DNA of 64,000 nt from Clostridia bacterium (GCA_017428085.1 JAFRRP010000080.1:1-64000); one strand, 5' to 3'; shown: positions 52,369 to 60,625, numbered from the stretch's first letter. Made by a program: numbers and translations. Notes: generated by a model from the sequence alone, not told the origin.

Positions 52369-52397
52369 ATCATACCCCAAAAAGATAAAAATTACAA
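52369..52397 (-). promoter_or_regulatory. Sigma-A promoter for the sialidase-like gene
   Basis: Minus strand TTGTAA (52397-52392), 17-base spacer, TATGAT (52374-52369). Confidence 0.65.
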
Positions 52398-52422
52398 GAT
52401 ACAGGCCAAAATTAACTGCCTC

Positions 52423-52451
52423 TTGCATTATTTTTTTGTTTATGGTATGAT
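52423..52451 (+). promoter_or_regulatory. Sigma-A promoter for the membrane protein at 52484
   Basis: TTGCAT (52423-52428), 17-base spacer, TATGAT (52446-52451); divergent from the previous promoter. Only 32 bases to the TTG start. Confidence 0.65.
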
Positions 52452-52483
52452 GCATCCATTCGTATGGAAAGCCGGGATCTCAT

Positions 52484-53194
52484 TTGAAAAAACTCAATCA
52501 GCTCAATCCTGTTCCCATGCCGCAGCAGATCCTGTGGTGGGTGATCCGCGCGGCGCTGCTGGGCTTCAGCATCTACGGTCTGCTGCACAATTCCACCACC
52601 CAGTTCCTGATGGGGCTGTTCTCCATCGCCTTTTCACACCTGTGGGACATGTTCCAGCTGTTCGGCGGAAAATCCTTTATCACCCGCGTGGGGTATTTTT
52701 CCCAGACGCTGCTGAACATTTTTATCGGCTTCGGCGTAGTCGTGGGCCATTTTCTGAACACCAAAACCAACTTTGCCTACACCAACCTGATCGAGCATTT
52801 TCTGGCGGGGTTGGTGGCTTCCTATTTTGCCTACGATTTCGCCACGGTATTTCAGGGGAAAAGCCGCCATTTGAGTCCGGCGCTGGCCTCCATGTTCTCC
52901 CTGTGCTTTTCGGTGTTCCTGCTGGTGGGCTGGGAGTTCTACGAGTTCACCATGGACCGGCTGTACGGCTACACGCTGCAGCGCTCCTTCATCCTCGACG
53001 AAGGCGGGCTGATCGACACCATGGTGGATATGATCCTCGGCGGCGCGGGCGCGGTGTTCGGCATGTTCTGGGTGGCCTTTGCCAAGAACGGCATCATCGG
53101 CAAAAACCGCAAGGAGGTCCGGGCAAGGGTAAAGGCCCGGTCCAAAGCCGACAGGGAAACAGAATTGCAGTATCTGGCGGAACACGGATATTAA
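52484..53194 (+). CDS. DUF2238/YjdF-like integral membrane protein
   Basis: 236 residues from a TTG start at 52484 (weak G-rich RBS). About six membrane helices: WWVIRAALLGFSIYGLL, FLMGLFSIAFSHLWDMFQLF, LLNIFIGFGVVVGHFLN, HFLAGLVASYFAYDFATVF, LCFSVFLLVGWEFYEF and DTMVDMILGGAGAVFGMFWVAF. The EFYEF...DTMVDMILGGAGA pattern recalls YjdF/DUF2238 membrane proteins, whose function is unknown. Cytoplasmic basic C-terminus (KNRKEVRARVKARSKADRE). The TAA stop is the start of a TAAGGCG repeat. Confidence 0.65.
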   Translation: MKKLNQLNPVPMPQQILWWVIRAALLGFSIYGLLHNSTTQFLMGLFSIAFSHLWDMFQLFGGKSFITRVGYFSQTLLNIFIGFGVVVGHFLNTKTNFAYTNLIEHFLAGLVASYFAYDFATVFQGKSRHLSPALASMFSLCFSVFLLVGWEFYEFTMDRLYGYTLQRSFILDEGGLIDTMVDMILGGAGAVFGMFWVAFAKNGIIGKNRKEVRARVKARSKADRETELQYLAEHGY

Positions 53195-53231
53195 GGCGGC
53201 GCCGCACGCCCGAATCGCGCGGCATTGCCTT
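53192..53231. repeat. TAAGGCG hairpin repeat (copy 2)
   Basis: TAAGGCGGCGCCGCAC with GCGCGGCATTGCCTT at the other end. Begins at the stop codon of the upstream gene, as in copy 1 (28951-28987). Confidence 0.6.
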
Positions 53232-53248
53232 GATTTGATATCGTTACG

Positions 53249-53297
53249 AAAAAGGGCGTGCAGGGACCGATCCCCACACGCCCGATTTTTATTTTTA
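53249..53297. terminator. Bidirectional terminator between convergent genes
   Basis: AAAAAGGGCGTG (53249-53260) and CACGCCCGATTTTTATTTTT (53277 onward), long loop. Confidence 0.75.
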
Positions 53298-53311
53298 CGC
53301 TTCACTCCGCC

Positions 53312-55909
53312 TTATCCGGATTGCCTGCCCCATTGGGAGGCGTCCTCCAGCCCCACGCTGGCGCGAAGGATCAGCCGCGCGTCGGCGGACGTGACTTTCT
53401 TGTCCGCATCCACGTCGCAGGCCAAGAATTGCGCGGAACCCTCGGGATAATCCTCCAGACTGACGGACCGGCGCAGCGCCAGCCGCGCGTCGGCGGATTC
53501 GATCTTGCCGTTGCCGTCCACGTCGCCGGGCAGGTACTCCGGCGCTCTTTCAAGCAGCACATAGTATTCCCTGACCGGAACGCCGGCGGCCTTCTGTTCC
53601 GCCAGGAACGCGTCGAATTCCGCTTCCGTCATTTCGGGGGCGTCCGGGATCTCCCTGTCCGCCAGCGACACCAGCTTGTGGTCCTTGACGGTGACGAGCA
53701 GGGGCCAGTATTCGCTGCCGTTGAAGATCTCCACCGGATAGGTCCCGTCGGCGGTTTCCGCCAGAAATTCATCCGTAAATTCAATGATAAAGCTGTTCGC
53801 CTTGACCTTTTTGTACTGGTATTTGCTCTTGCCGCCTTCGATCACTTCGTTCAGCGCGTCCAGCACCGTTCCGTTGAACTGCACGCCGCCGTCGTCCGCC
53901 ATGTTGCCGTTGACGTGGATGCCGTTCTGCATGTCGGTGATCTCGGCGTTTCTGCCGGAGACGATCTCATATTTCGCGCCGTTGGTGGCGGCGCCGGCGC
54001 TGGCGGTGGCGACGGTCCAGTATTCCGAACCGAGGCGCTCCCCGCAGCGGGTGCAGGAATAGATCGTGAGATACGTCGTGATATCCATGGGGACGCCCGA
54101 AAGCGAGACCTTGTTTTTGACCCGGCCGTGCTGCGCCGTTTCCGCGTGCACCTTATGGCCCAGCGCTTCCAGCTTGCCGTAATCGCCCTCCTGCTTTCTT
54201 TCCGCCTTGCAGACCTCGCAGATCTCGCCGTCGTAGGTGCCCTCCGTCAGGCAGGTGGGAGCCAGGCCGACCTTTTTCACCCACGTATGCTGGCCGTTGG
54301 CGCTCATCTTCTCGATGGTTTCGGTTTTTTCTTCTTTACAGCGGCTGCATGTGTAGTGAATGTACCCTTCCGTCGCGCAGTCCGCCTTTTTCTCGTCGTC
54401 CTTTACAAAATCATGGCCCAGCGCCTCCACGGTCTCATAGTCGTAGAACACGCCGCAGATGGTGCAGCGCTTTCCGTTGATCTTGCCCGGCTCGGTGCAG
54501 GTGGGCTGCACGTCCTGGCTGGTATCCGCCACCGGCACGTGCTCGCGCGGCTTCTCCAGGTGAAGCTTCGCGCCGCACTCGCAGGTCGCTTCCTGGATCA
54601 CGGGGTCGTTGGGATCGCCGCAGGTACCGTTGCTGACATTGTGCAGCCCTGTCCACGTGTGGGCCACCGCGTGTTCGGAATCCCGTATGCCGCAGTTGAC
54701 GCAGGTGGGCGCGTGGTTGCCTTCCCCCTCGGCGGTGCAGGTGCTCTTGTCTGACTTCAGCGGGCCGGAGAAATCATGGCCGGAGGCGAGATAATCCGGA
54801 TTATTCAGTGTTTTGAGCTCGTTGCCTACCAGCGTTACGTTTGCGCCGCAGATACCGCAGGCGGCGGTGACGGAGGCGTTTTCCGTACAGGTGCGCGGCG
54901 TGACGACTTTGACGTTCGTGTAACTGCCGTGGTCCTTATGCTCTGTTTCCACGCCGCAGACGGAGCAGGTCTGCCAGTGCACGACCGTATTATGATCCCA
55001 CGTTTCTTTCCAGACATGATGGGCGAACAGCTCCGCCGCGTCCGTTGCGGGATCGGGCTTGTGGCTGGTATTCACACGGGAACAGACGGAGCAGGTCTTG
55101 GTGATCTTGGCGTCCGCCGTGCAGGTGGCGGGCGTATCGACCGTGACGTCCCACGTATGCGCGCCCTCGGAGCCTTCCTTCACCGCCTCGCATTTGGAGC
55201 AGTACTGATAATGGCTGACGTCGTCGGTGTTGTACCACACCCAGTCGTGGTCGCAAGAACTGACTTTGATTGTTTTGGGGTAATTGCCGACGTCTTCGAT
55301 GGTGATGGTGACCTCGTTGGAAAACAGACTTCCTCCGGGAGGAAGAATCTCTTCGGGAATGGTGGATGTGTTCATTACCGTTTCAAGTTGGAACGTGATC
55401 TGATCGCCGGGCTTGACGCAATTGACCTCCTGCTGCCCTGTGGCCATACTCTTTTCGACTGTCTGGGTCTCGCCGTCTTCTTTCAACGGTATGTTATACT
55501 TCAATACGCCTTCGCCGCCGTTTTCCCAACCGTTCCACTTCCAACTGAACGCGTTGCTGCCGGCGCCTGCGAGCGCGTCCGGCTTCAGCGGCCCCATCAG
55601 CGTCATGCCAAGACCGCTGATCCCCTCGAATTTCTGCCCGTTGGCAAGCATCCCCTTTACGTAACCCTCGAGGAACCAAACCGCGTTCTGGTCGCCGATA
55701 TCCTCATCCGCAGTAAAATGAATGGTAGCGGGAAGGTACTTCCTGCCGTCTGTACCGGTGATCGGCGCGCCGATATGGATCTCCGTGATGTTCGTTCTGT
55801 ACCATTCGGGGTTGAACGCCTGCGCCGTCAGCGCGGCGAACGGCAGAACGCCGGTCAGCATGGCGATCGCCATGAGAACGGACAACAGTTTTTTCGTTGC
55901 TTTTTTCAT
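53312..55909 (-). CDS. Large secreted CxxC-module protein with C-terminal dockerin
   Basis: 865 residues from ATG 55909 (GGAAAGGA RBS). Signal peptide 1-32 (LLSVLMAIAMLTGVLPFAALTAQA). Residues 33-215 form a globular domain with a likely Ig/CBM-like beta fold (HIGAPITGTDGRKYLPATIHFT, NEVTITIEDVG). Residues about 220-600 hold roughly nine modules of the type CDHDW...YCSKC, ATCTADAKITKTCSVC, PTCTEPGKINGKRCTICG, each with a CxxC pair and a single Cys, the same module as in the small protein at 44012. Residues 600-780 are another beta-rich region. A type I dockerin closes the chain (PGDVDGNGKIESADAR, CDVDADKKVTSADAR). Likely a surface-docked structural or binding protein. Confidence 0.85.
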   Translation of the reverse strand: MKKATKKLLSVLMAIAMLTGVLPFAALTAQAFNPEWYRTNITEIHIGAPITGTDGRKYLPATIHFTADEDIGDQNAVWFLEGYVKGMLANGQKFEGISGLGMTLMGPLKPDALAGAGSNAFSWKWNGWENGGEGVLKYNIPLKEDGETQTVEKSMATGQQEVNCVKPGDQITFQLETVMNTSTIPEEILPPGGSLFSNEVTITIEDVGNYPKTIKVSSCDHDWVWYNTDDVSHYQYCSKCEAVKEGSEGAHTWDVTVDTPATCTADAKITKTCSVCSRVNTSHKPDPATDAAELFAHHVWKETWDHNTVVHWQTCSVCGVETEHKDHGSYTNVKVVTPRTCTENASVTAACGICGANVTLVGNELKTLNNPDYLASGHDFSGPLKSDKSTCTAEGEGNHAPTCVNCGIRDSEHAVAHTWTGLHNVSNGTCGDPNDPVIQEATCECGAKLHLEKPREHVPVADTSQDVQPTCTEPGKINGKRCTICGVFYDYETVEALGHDFVKDDEKKADCATEGYIHYTCSRCKEEKTETIEKMSANGQHTWVKKVGLAPTCLTEGTYDGEICEVCKAERKQEGDYGKLEALGHKVHAETAQHGRVKNKVSLSGVPMDITTYLTIYSCTRCGERLGSEYWTVATASAGAATNGAKYEIVSGRNAEITDMQNGIHVNGNMADDGGVQFNGTVLDALNEVIEGGKSKYQYKKVKANSFIIEFTDEFLAETADGTYPVEIFNGSEYWPLLVTVKDHKLVSLADREIPDAPEMTEAEFDAFLAEQKAAGVPVREYYVLLERAPEYLPGDVDGNGKIESADARLALRRSVSLEDYPEGSAQFLACDVDADKKVTSADARLILRASVGLEDASQWGRQSG

Positions 55910-55956
55910 ACTATTCATCCTTTCCGTTGTTGACGGAGCTGAGGCTCCGTGCTGCG

Positions 55957-56418
55957 CTATGCGTCTTCTTTTTTATCGTTTTTTTTCTGCGTGAGTTCGT
56001 TGAGCTGTCTGACGGACCGCTTGTTCCGAATATACATGATCCCCCAAATGATGAGAAACGCGGTGAACATGACGCCGGTCATGATGCCGATGTCCGGCAG
56101 AGAAAACGGGAGCCAGCCGAGGATCAGCGCGACGGGCAGATAGACCGCCTCGATGATGACGAAATGGAGGATCGTGGCTGCCGCTATGGACAGGTCCGTA
56201 TCATACAGCAGCATTCCGCCGAAGCTCACCGCGCCGATCAGCCCGGAGAACGCCGCGTGCAGGATCGACGCGGCTGCCGGACTGCCCGCCAGTTTCAACA
56301 GCGTATCGGAGTAGAGGTGCTTGATATCTCTTCCCGTGGCCGCCATGGCGATCACGGTGCCGATCAGAATGCCGGCCAGATAACCGATCAGCAGATATTT
56401 GATCAATCGCTTTTTCAT
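55957..56418 (-). CDS. DUF3021 membrane protein
   Basis: 153 residues, four membrane helices (YLLIGYLAGILIGTVIAMAA, ILHAAFSGLIGAVSFGGMLL, AAATILHFVIIEAVYLPVALILGWLPF, IGIMTGVMFTAFLIIWGIMYI). The HFVIIEAVYLPVALILGW helix is diagnostic of DUF3021, which is almost always encoded after a LytTR regulator, as here with a 4-bp ATGA overlap. Thought to modulate the partner regulator. Charged C-terminus (QKKNDKKED). Confidence 0.88.
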   Translation of the reverse strand: MKKRLIKYLLIGYLAGILIGTVIAMAATGRDIKHLYSDTLLKLAGSPAAASILHAAFSGLIGAVSFGGMLLYDTDLSIAAATILHFVIIEAVYLPVALILGWLPFSLPDIGIMTGVMFTAFLIIWGIMYIRNKRSVRQLNELTQKKNDKKEDA

Positions 56419-56885
56419 TTGCCTTCACCGCCTTTCAGATAATCGCGGATCACCGGGATATACCGCCGGGAGGCGTAAACGGTCTGGTCTTGTTCCAGCT
56501 TGATTTTCAACTGCCCGGCAATGGAGAAGTCGAACCGCACGACCTTTTCCAGATTGATGATCTCAAACCGGGAGATCCGCAAAAAACCTCCCTCGTTCAG
56601 TTGCGCCGCAAGATCGCTCACCGAGGCCGTGGTGCGGATGGTCTCGTCCGCTACGCTCACGTAGTTGCTGCGGTTCTGGCTGTAGATACGAATGATGCCG
56701 TCCCGCCGGACGCGGAAGATCCTGCCGCCCTCCGTGGGAAGGTCGAGGAACGCATCTTTTTCTGAAAACCGCGCGAGTATTTCCTCCACCTGCGCGTTTT
56801 TCTCCGGCGCGCAGACGGTGATCTCTATTCCGTCCAGAGACTTGTTTTCCGAAAAGCTGACGGAAACGTCATAGGGCACCTGCAT
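56415..56885 (-). CDS. LytTR-type DNA-binding regulator without receiver domain
   Basis: 156 residues. N-terminal 60 residues of unassigned alpha/beta character (VSVSFSENKSLDGIEITVCAPE), then a LytTR domain (about 55-150): IIRIYSQNRSNYVSVADETI, LNEGGFLRISRFEIINLEKVVRF and QTVYASRRYIPVIRDYL. Controls the adjacent DUF3021 gene and perhaps itself and the dockerin protein downstream. The ATG at 56885 is only three bases past AAAGGAG; a GTG two codons later has better spacing and may be the true start. Own consensus-like promoter. Confidence 0.88.
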   Translation of the reverse strand: MQVPYDVSVSFSENKSLDGIEITVCAPEKNAQVEEILARFSEKDAFLDLPTEGGRIFRVRRDGIIRIYSQNRSNYVSVADETIRTTASVSDLAAQLNEGGFLRISRFEIINLEKVVRFDFSIAGQLKIKLEQDQTVYASRRYIPVIRDYLKGGEGK

Positions 56886-56971
56886 CAACTCCTTTGAGCA
56901 AACGGCATCGGTCAGACCGTGCTCTCCTTAAAAGTATTGCGCACGTCTTTTCAGGATGATCGGTTGATTTT

Positions 56972-57000
56972 ACTATACAGAACGCGCTTTTGCTTGTCAA
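56972..57000 (-). promoter_or_regulatory. Sigma-A promoter for the LytTR-DUF3021 operon
   Basis: Minus strand TTGACA (57000-56995), 17-base spacer, TATAGT (56977-56972). No clear pair of LytTR direct repeats was identified upstream. Confidence 0.8.
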
Positions 57001-57039
57001 GCGAAAACGACGAACGGTATCGCGCAGTCGACGAACGGC

Positions 57040-57079
57040 AAAAAAAAAAAACAAGACCGCCTCCGAGGAACGATCTTGT
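57040..57079 (-). terminator. Terminator of the putative corrinoid-binding operon
   Basis: Minus strand ACAAGATCG pairs with CGGTCTTGT (one G-T), followed by eleven or more T (57051-57040). Confidence 0.88.
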
Positions 57080-57149
57080 CTTCCATTTGCCGTTATATTG
57101 CGGATCCGTCTGTTTGCTCTTGCGCGGCGTCGGTTTGATCCGCGTGACG

Positions 57150-58544
57150 CTACGCTTTTTTCTTTTTTATCAGCACGGCGGCTGCGGCAAGCGCCGCCAA
57201 CGCCGCGCCGGAAATAACCCACGCGACCGGGCTGCCGCCCCGTTCTTCCGGTTCGGTTTCCGCCTCCGCTGTGGTGCCGGGCTCTTCAAAATCAAACACG
57301 GTCGGGCTGTTTTCGGGACGGATCGCGCTGACGGCTTCACCGGGATCGTCCGACAAAACGGCTGTCGTGCTTTCCTTCTGCGCGCCGGTCGTGACAGCGT
57401 CGGTCGTTGACGCGGACGCCGCCTGTGCGGCGGTAACGTCCGCGGTCGACGTTGTTGCGGTCTCCGCTTTTTTCTCCGCGGTCGGCTTCGTGGTGGTCTC
57501 CGCCTTTTTCGTCGTGGTTTCCGCCTTTTTCGTGGCGGCCGGTTGGAGGGCTTCCGTCGGCTTTTGCGTCGGGGGTTCCGTCGCGGGGGCGGGACTTGCC
57601 TTTTGCAGCACGTACAGCCCCGGCTGCCCGTTCAGATAGCGGTACAGCGCCACGCAGGAATAGAACGCCTGCACCGTGGCGGTGTGGTTGCTGCCCTTGC
57701 CCGGCGCATGCTCAAAGCTGCCGTCCGGCAGCCGGAAGGCCAGCATGGCGTCGAACGCCGTTTTTCCGTTTTTGACAAAACGCGCGTCGGTCAGGGGATC
57801 GATGCCGAGAGACGTCAGCGCCACCAGCACCTGGGCGGCGCTTTCCGGCGATTCCTGCCCGAAGGACTTGTAGCCGCCGTTGTTCATTTGGCGCTTGCTC
57901 AACAGCTGCAGCGCCCTGTCCGCCGCCTGTTTGACTTTGGCGTTACCTGCGTAATACGGGGCAAGGGATGAAAGCGTCATGGCCGTCACATCCACGTCGC
58001 CTACGGTCCCCATCACCGCCCAGCCGCCGTCCTCCAGCTGCCGGTCCAACAGCTCGGCAACGACCGTTTCCGCGTCCGTGACGCTGCTGCGGTACCCGTT
58101 GTTGAGCAGGTGCAGCCCGTAGACGTAGCTCATCACGCCCAGCTTTCCGACGGCGGAATCCGTCACCTGCGCGATATAGTCCGGCTCCGTGCCGATGGCG
58201 GCGAACAACAGCGCCACCCGTTCGTCCGTGACGGTGGATTCCACCTCGTTGGTTTCCGCGAACCGTTTCAGGCTTTTGGCAAAGCCGGAATAGTCATGCT
58301 GCCAGCCGTACTGTATCAGGCCGAAGAGATACCAGTCGGCGGTCACGCCCGCGTTGGCGGTCAGGTCGCCGTCGATCAGCGCGTCCACATCCGCCGCGCC
58401 GACGGAGGCGCATTTATAGCTCAGAATGCCGTCGATCACGTTCTGCACGTCCGATCTGGACGCGGCAAAGCCGCCCGGCGCGAAAAACGCGCCGAGCAGC
58501 AGCATACAAAGCAAACAGACGAATGGGCGTTTGATCGATCTCAT
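57150..58544 (-). CDS. Anchored alpha/alpha-toroid protein (transcobalamin N-domain/prenyltransferase-repeat-like)
   Basis: 464 residues. Signal peptide 1-27 (FVCLLCMLLLGAFFAPGGFA). Residues 28-310 are helical repeats with the toroid pattern LEDGGWAVMG...DVDVTAMTLSSLAPYY, QMNNGGYKSFGQESPESAAQVLVALTSLGIDP and LPDGSFEHAPGKGSNHTATVQAFYSCVALYRYL, the arrangement of the (alpha/alpha)6 superfamily that includes prenyltransferase repeats and the N-domain of intrinsic factor/transcobalamin. A long Thr/Ala/Lys linker (about 320-430) reaches a C-terminal membrane helix with a basic tail (WVISGAALAALAAAAVLIKKKKA). So a surface protein held in the membrane on a stalk. Downstream of the DUF4430/dockerin protein; probably its partner in corrinoid capture. 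Confidence 0.82.
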   Translation of the reverse strand: MRSIKRPFVCLLCMLLLGAFFAPGGFAASRSDVQNVIDGILSYKCASVGAADVDALIDGDLTANAGVTADWYLFGLIQYGWQHDYSGFAKSLKRFAETNEVESTVTDERVALLFAAIGTEPDYIAQVTDSAVGKLGVMSYVYGLHLLNNGYRSSVTDAETVVAELLDRQLEDGGWAVMGTVGDVDVTAMTLSSLAPYYAGNAKVKQAADRALQLLSKRQMNNGGYKSFGQESPESAAQVLVALTSLGIDPLTDARFVKNGKTAFDAMLAFRLPDGSFEHAPGKGSNHTATVQAFYSCVALYRYLNGQPGLYVLQKASPAPATEPPTQKPTEALQPAATKKAETTTKKAETTTKPTAEKKAETATTSTADVTAAQAASASTTDAVTTGAQKESTTAVLSDDPGEAVSAIRPENSPTVFDFEEPGTTAEAETEPEERGGSPVAWVISGAALAALAAAAVLIKKKKA

Positions 58545-58625
58545 ATCGTCCCCCGCAGCGCCGTTACGGCGTCACGCTCTTTTCAGAGAAAAAACAGTGT
58601 TTTTCGACCGGGCGTCCGGTATGAT

Positions 58626-60197
58626 TTATGACAGCTCTTCCAGATGGACGGAGGCGCGCAGGATCCGGCGTGCGTCTTCGGGCGTGATCACGCCGTCCTT
58701 GTCCGCGTCCGCGTGCTCAAACGCCTTTCCGGTCAAGGTGATAAGCTTCACGGATGCGCGCAGCGCCAGCCGGGCGTCTTCGGGCGTCAGCTTTCCGTCA
58801 AGGTCCACATCGCCGAGACGGTCGCAAAGGGCGACCTCCGCCTTACAGGCGGGCGGTACGACGATACCGTCGGCAGACTTGGCGCTGACGATATGCGTTC
58901 CGGCGGCGTCGAAGGTCAAGGTCGCCTTGCCCTCCGCGTCGGTCTTGCTGGCGGTCTCTTCCCCATCCACCAGGATCACGGCGTCGGCAACGGGCTTGTT
59001 CTGCATGGAGCCCGCATAAGGATCTGCGTCGGTGGGGGACGCCACCCATTCCACCTTGGACAGCGTCAGGACGACGGCCTCGCCCGCGTCGGTCGCGGTA
59101 GCCTTCACGTCAAAGAAAGAATAGGCGTCAGAGAAATACGTCGTATCCGTATATACGAACGCCGCCACGTAATCGCCTTCCTTGACCGGATCGGTCAGGC
59201 TCCAGGCGGAAGCGTCGTTGACATAGTAGCCGAAGCCGAAACCGTTGGCGTTGCCCCAAAGCTTCGTCATGCTGAGACCGTAGTCGGTCACGGCGGCGCC
59301 GAAGCCCGCAGCGCCGTCTTTGTAATACTGTTCGTGGGCGCAATACAGCGCGTCGTAAACGGTCAGCGCCTTGTCGTCGTCCTTATCCGTCACAGCGACG
59401 TCCGCGCAGGCCAACGCGGGGAACGCGCCGCCGTCGCAGATTGTGACGACCGCGTTGACGGCGTCCGTCGCCGTGGCGATAACGCTCGGCGTAACTTCCA
59501 CGATACAGGCGGGCGGAACGATGATGCCTTCGGCGGCCTTTGCGCTGACGATATGCGTTCCGGCCTCATCAAACGCCACAGAAACCTTGCCCTCCGCATC
59601 GGTCTTCCATTCGGTCTCTTTGCCGTTCAGCAGGATCGCGGCGTCGGCCACCGGGAACTGCTCCATGGAACCGGCGTAAGGATCGGCGTCCGTAGGGGAA
59701 GCCACCCACGCCAGTTTGGAAAGGGTCAGCGCAACGGCCTTGTCTGCGTCGGTCTCCGTTGCCTTCACGTCAAAGAAGGAATACGCGTCGGAGAAAAACT
59801 CCGTATCCGTGTAGACAAACGCCGCGATATAGTCGCCCGCCGCGATTGGGTCGGTCAGGCTCCAGGCGGCTGCATCGTTGACGTAATAGCCAAAGCCGTA
59901 GCCGTTGGCGTTGCCCCAGAGCTTGGTCATACTGAGGCCGTAATCAGTTGCGGTCGCGCCAAAGCCGTCCGCGCCGTCTTTACAGTACTGCTCGTGGGCG
60001 CAATACAGCGCATCGTAAACGGTCAGCGCGTTGTCGCCGTCCTTATCGGTCACGGTCACTTCTGCGCAGGCCAGCGCGGGGAACGCGGAACCATCGCAGA
60101 CGGTGACGACGGCTTTGATACTGTCCGCCGCGAACGCGGGGATCAGCGTGCAGCACACCAACAGCGCCGAAAGAAGAATACTGAGTGTCTTTTTCAT
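58626..60197 (-). CDS. Secreted tandem DUF4430 (transcobalamin C-domain-like) protein with dockerin
   Basis: 523 residues; signal peptide 1-24, RBS AAGGAG. Two nearly identical halves (about 28-240 and 245-460) each contain a DUF4430-like module: LTVYDALYCAHEQY, GLSMTKLWGNANGYGFGYYVND, GDYIAAFVYTDT, SDAYSFFDVKAT, followed by a small Ig-like module with DAEGKVSVAFDEAGTHIVSA and IVPPAC. PF14478/DUF4430 is related to the C-terminal domain of transcobalamin and intrinsic factor. The last 60 residues are a type I dockerin (GDVDLDGKLTPEDAR, ADADKDGVITPEDAR). Lies in the same direction and downstream of a cobalamin-riboswitch-like leader. Corrinoid binding is an inference. Confidence 0.85.
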   Translation of the reverse strand: MKKTLSILLSALLVCCTLIPAFAADSIKAVVTVCDGSAFPALACAEVTVTDKDGDNALTVYDALYCAHEQYCKDGADGFGATATDYGLSMTKLWGNANGYGFGYYVNDAAAWSLTDPIAAGDYIAAFVYTDTEFFSDAYSFFDVKATETDADKAVALTLSKLAWVASPTDADPYAGSMEQFPVADAAILLNGKETEWKTDAEGKVSVAFDEAGTHIVSAKAAEGIIVPPACIVEVTPSVIATATDAVNAVVTICDGGAFPALACADVAVTDKDDDKALTVYDALYCAHEQYYKDGAAGFGAAVTDYGLSMTKLWGNANGFGFGYYVNDASAWSLTDPVKEGDYVAAFVYTDTTYFSDAYSFFDVKATATDAGEAVVLTLSKVEWVASPTDADPYAGSMQNKPVADAVILVDGEETASKTDAEGKATLTFDAAGTHIVSAKSADGIVVPPACKAEVALCDRLGDVDLDGKLTPEDARLALRASVKLITLTGKAFEHADADKDGVITPEDARRILRASVHLEELS

Positions 60198-60288
60198 TTG
60201 AAATTGCTCCTTTTCTTTTTTTATTGTTCAGCGGAAACCGGCTGCGGTTCCCGTAAAAGTACGATCGTCACGTGAAGGGATAACAGGT

Positions 60289-60573
60289 TCAATTCCCCGT
60301 CGCTTTTTTCTCCTCTGCTTTCCTTTTGGTTTCTATGCGCTTTTTTTCGATACGTTTCTGCCTTTTCGCCGCCTGTTTTTCCTCGTTCACGGGCTTGATG
60401 CCGGCGGCCTCCAGCGCCCGGGGCCAAGGGCCGAAGCACGCCTTGACGGCGACGACCTCCTCCGCAGAGAAATCGGAGCGTTTGGGATAACGGTTCTCCC
60501 CCGCCGCCTGCAGCGCGGCATAGCGTTCCTTCAGCAGAGCGGCGCATTCCTGTTCTTTTTTTGAAGCGGACAT
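60289..60573 (-). CDS. Small HNH-repeat-like basic protein
   Basis: 94 residues. The central RYPKRSDFSAEEVVAVKACFGPWPRALEAAGIKP resembles the helix-turn-helix-like repeat that accompanies HNH homing endonucleases (recalled pattern: tyPs...vikrFGSWnkALeaAGl), here as a single stand-alone unit. The C-terminal 30 residues are almost all Lys/Arg/Glu/Ala and likely helical. A nucleic-acid-binding role is plausible but unproven. RBS AGGAGG seven bases upstream of ATG 60573, just after the terminator at 60592-60625, so it is the first gene behind the riboswitch leader. Confidence 0.7.
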   Translation of the reverse strand: MSASKKEQECAALLKERYAALQAAGENRYPKRSDFSAEEVVAVKACFGPWPRALEAAGIKPVNEEKQAAKRQKRIEKKRIETKRKAEEKKATGN

Positions 60574-60591
60574 GGTATTTCCTCCTTTGGC

Positions 60592-60625
60592 AAAAAGAAA
60601 ACGCTGCCCACCAATGTGAACAGCG
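60592..60625 (-). terminator. Leader terminator between riboswitch and first gene
   Basis: Minus strand CGCTGTTCAC (60625-60616), loop ATTG, GTGGGCAGCG (60611-60602) with two G-T pairs, then TTTTCTTTTT (60601-60592). The AGGAGG of the first gene begins six bases later. A second leader stem TTTAACGG/CCGTTAAA lies upstream (about 60670-60676 with 60641-60648 area) and may be part of the switching structure. Confidence 0.8.

Noticed and set aside
53258..54754. 498-codon plus-strand open frame
   Set aside because: Antisense shadow of the dockerin/CxxC protein; low-complexity residues and no RBS, whereas the minus frame has clear domains and a signal peptide.
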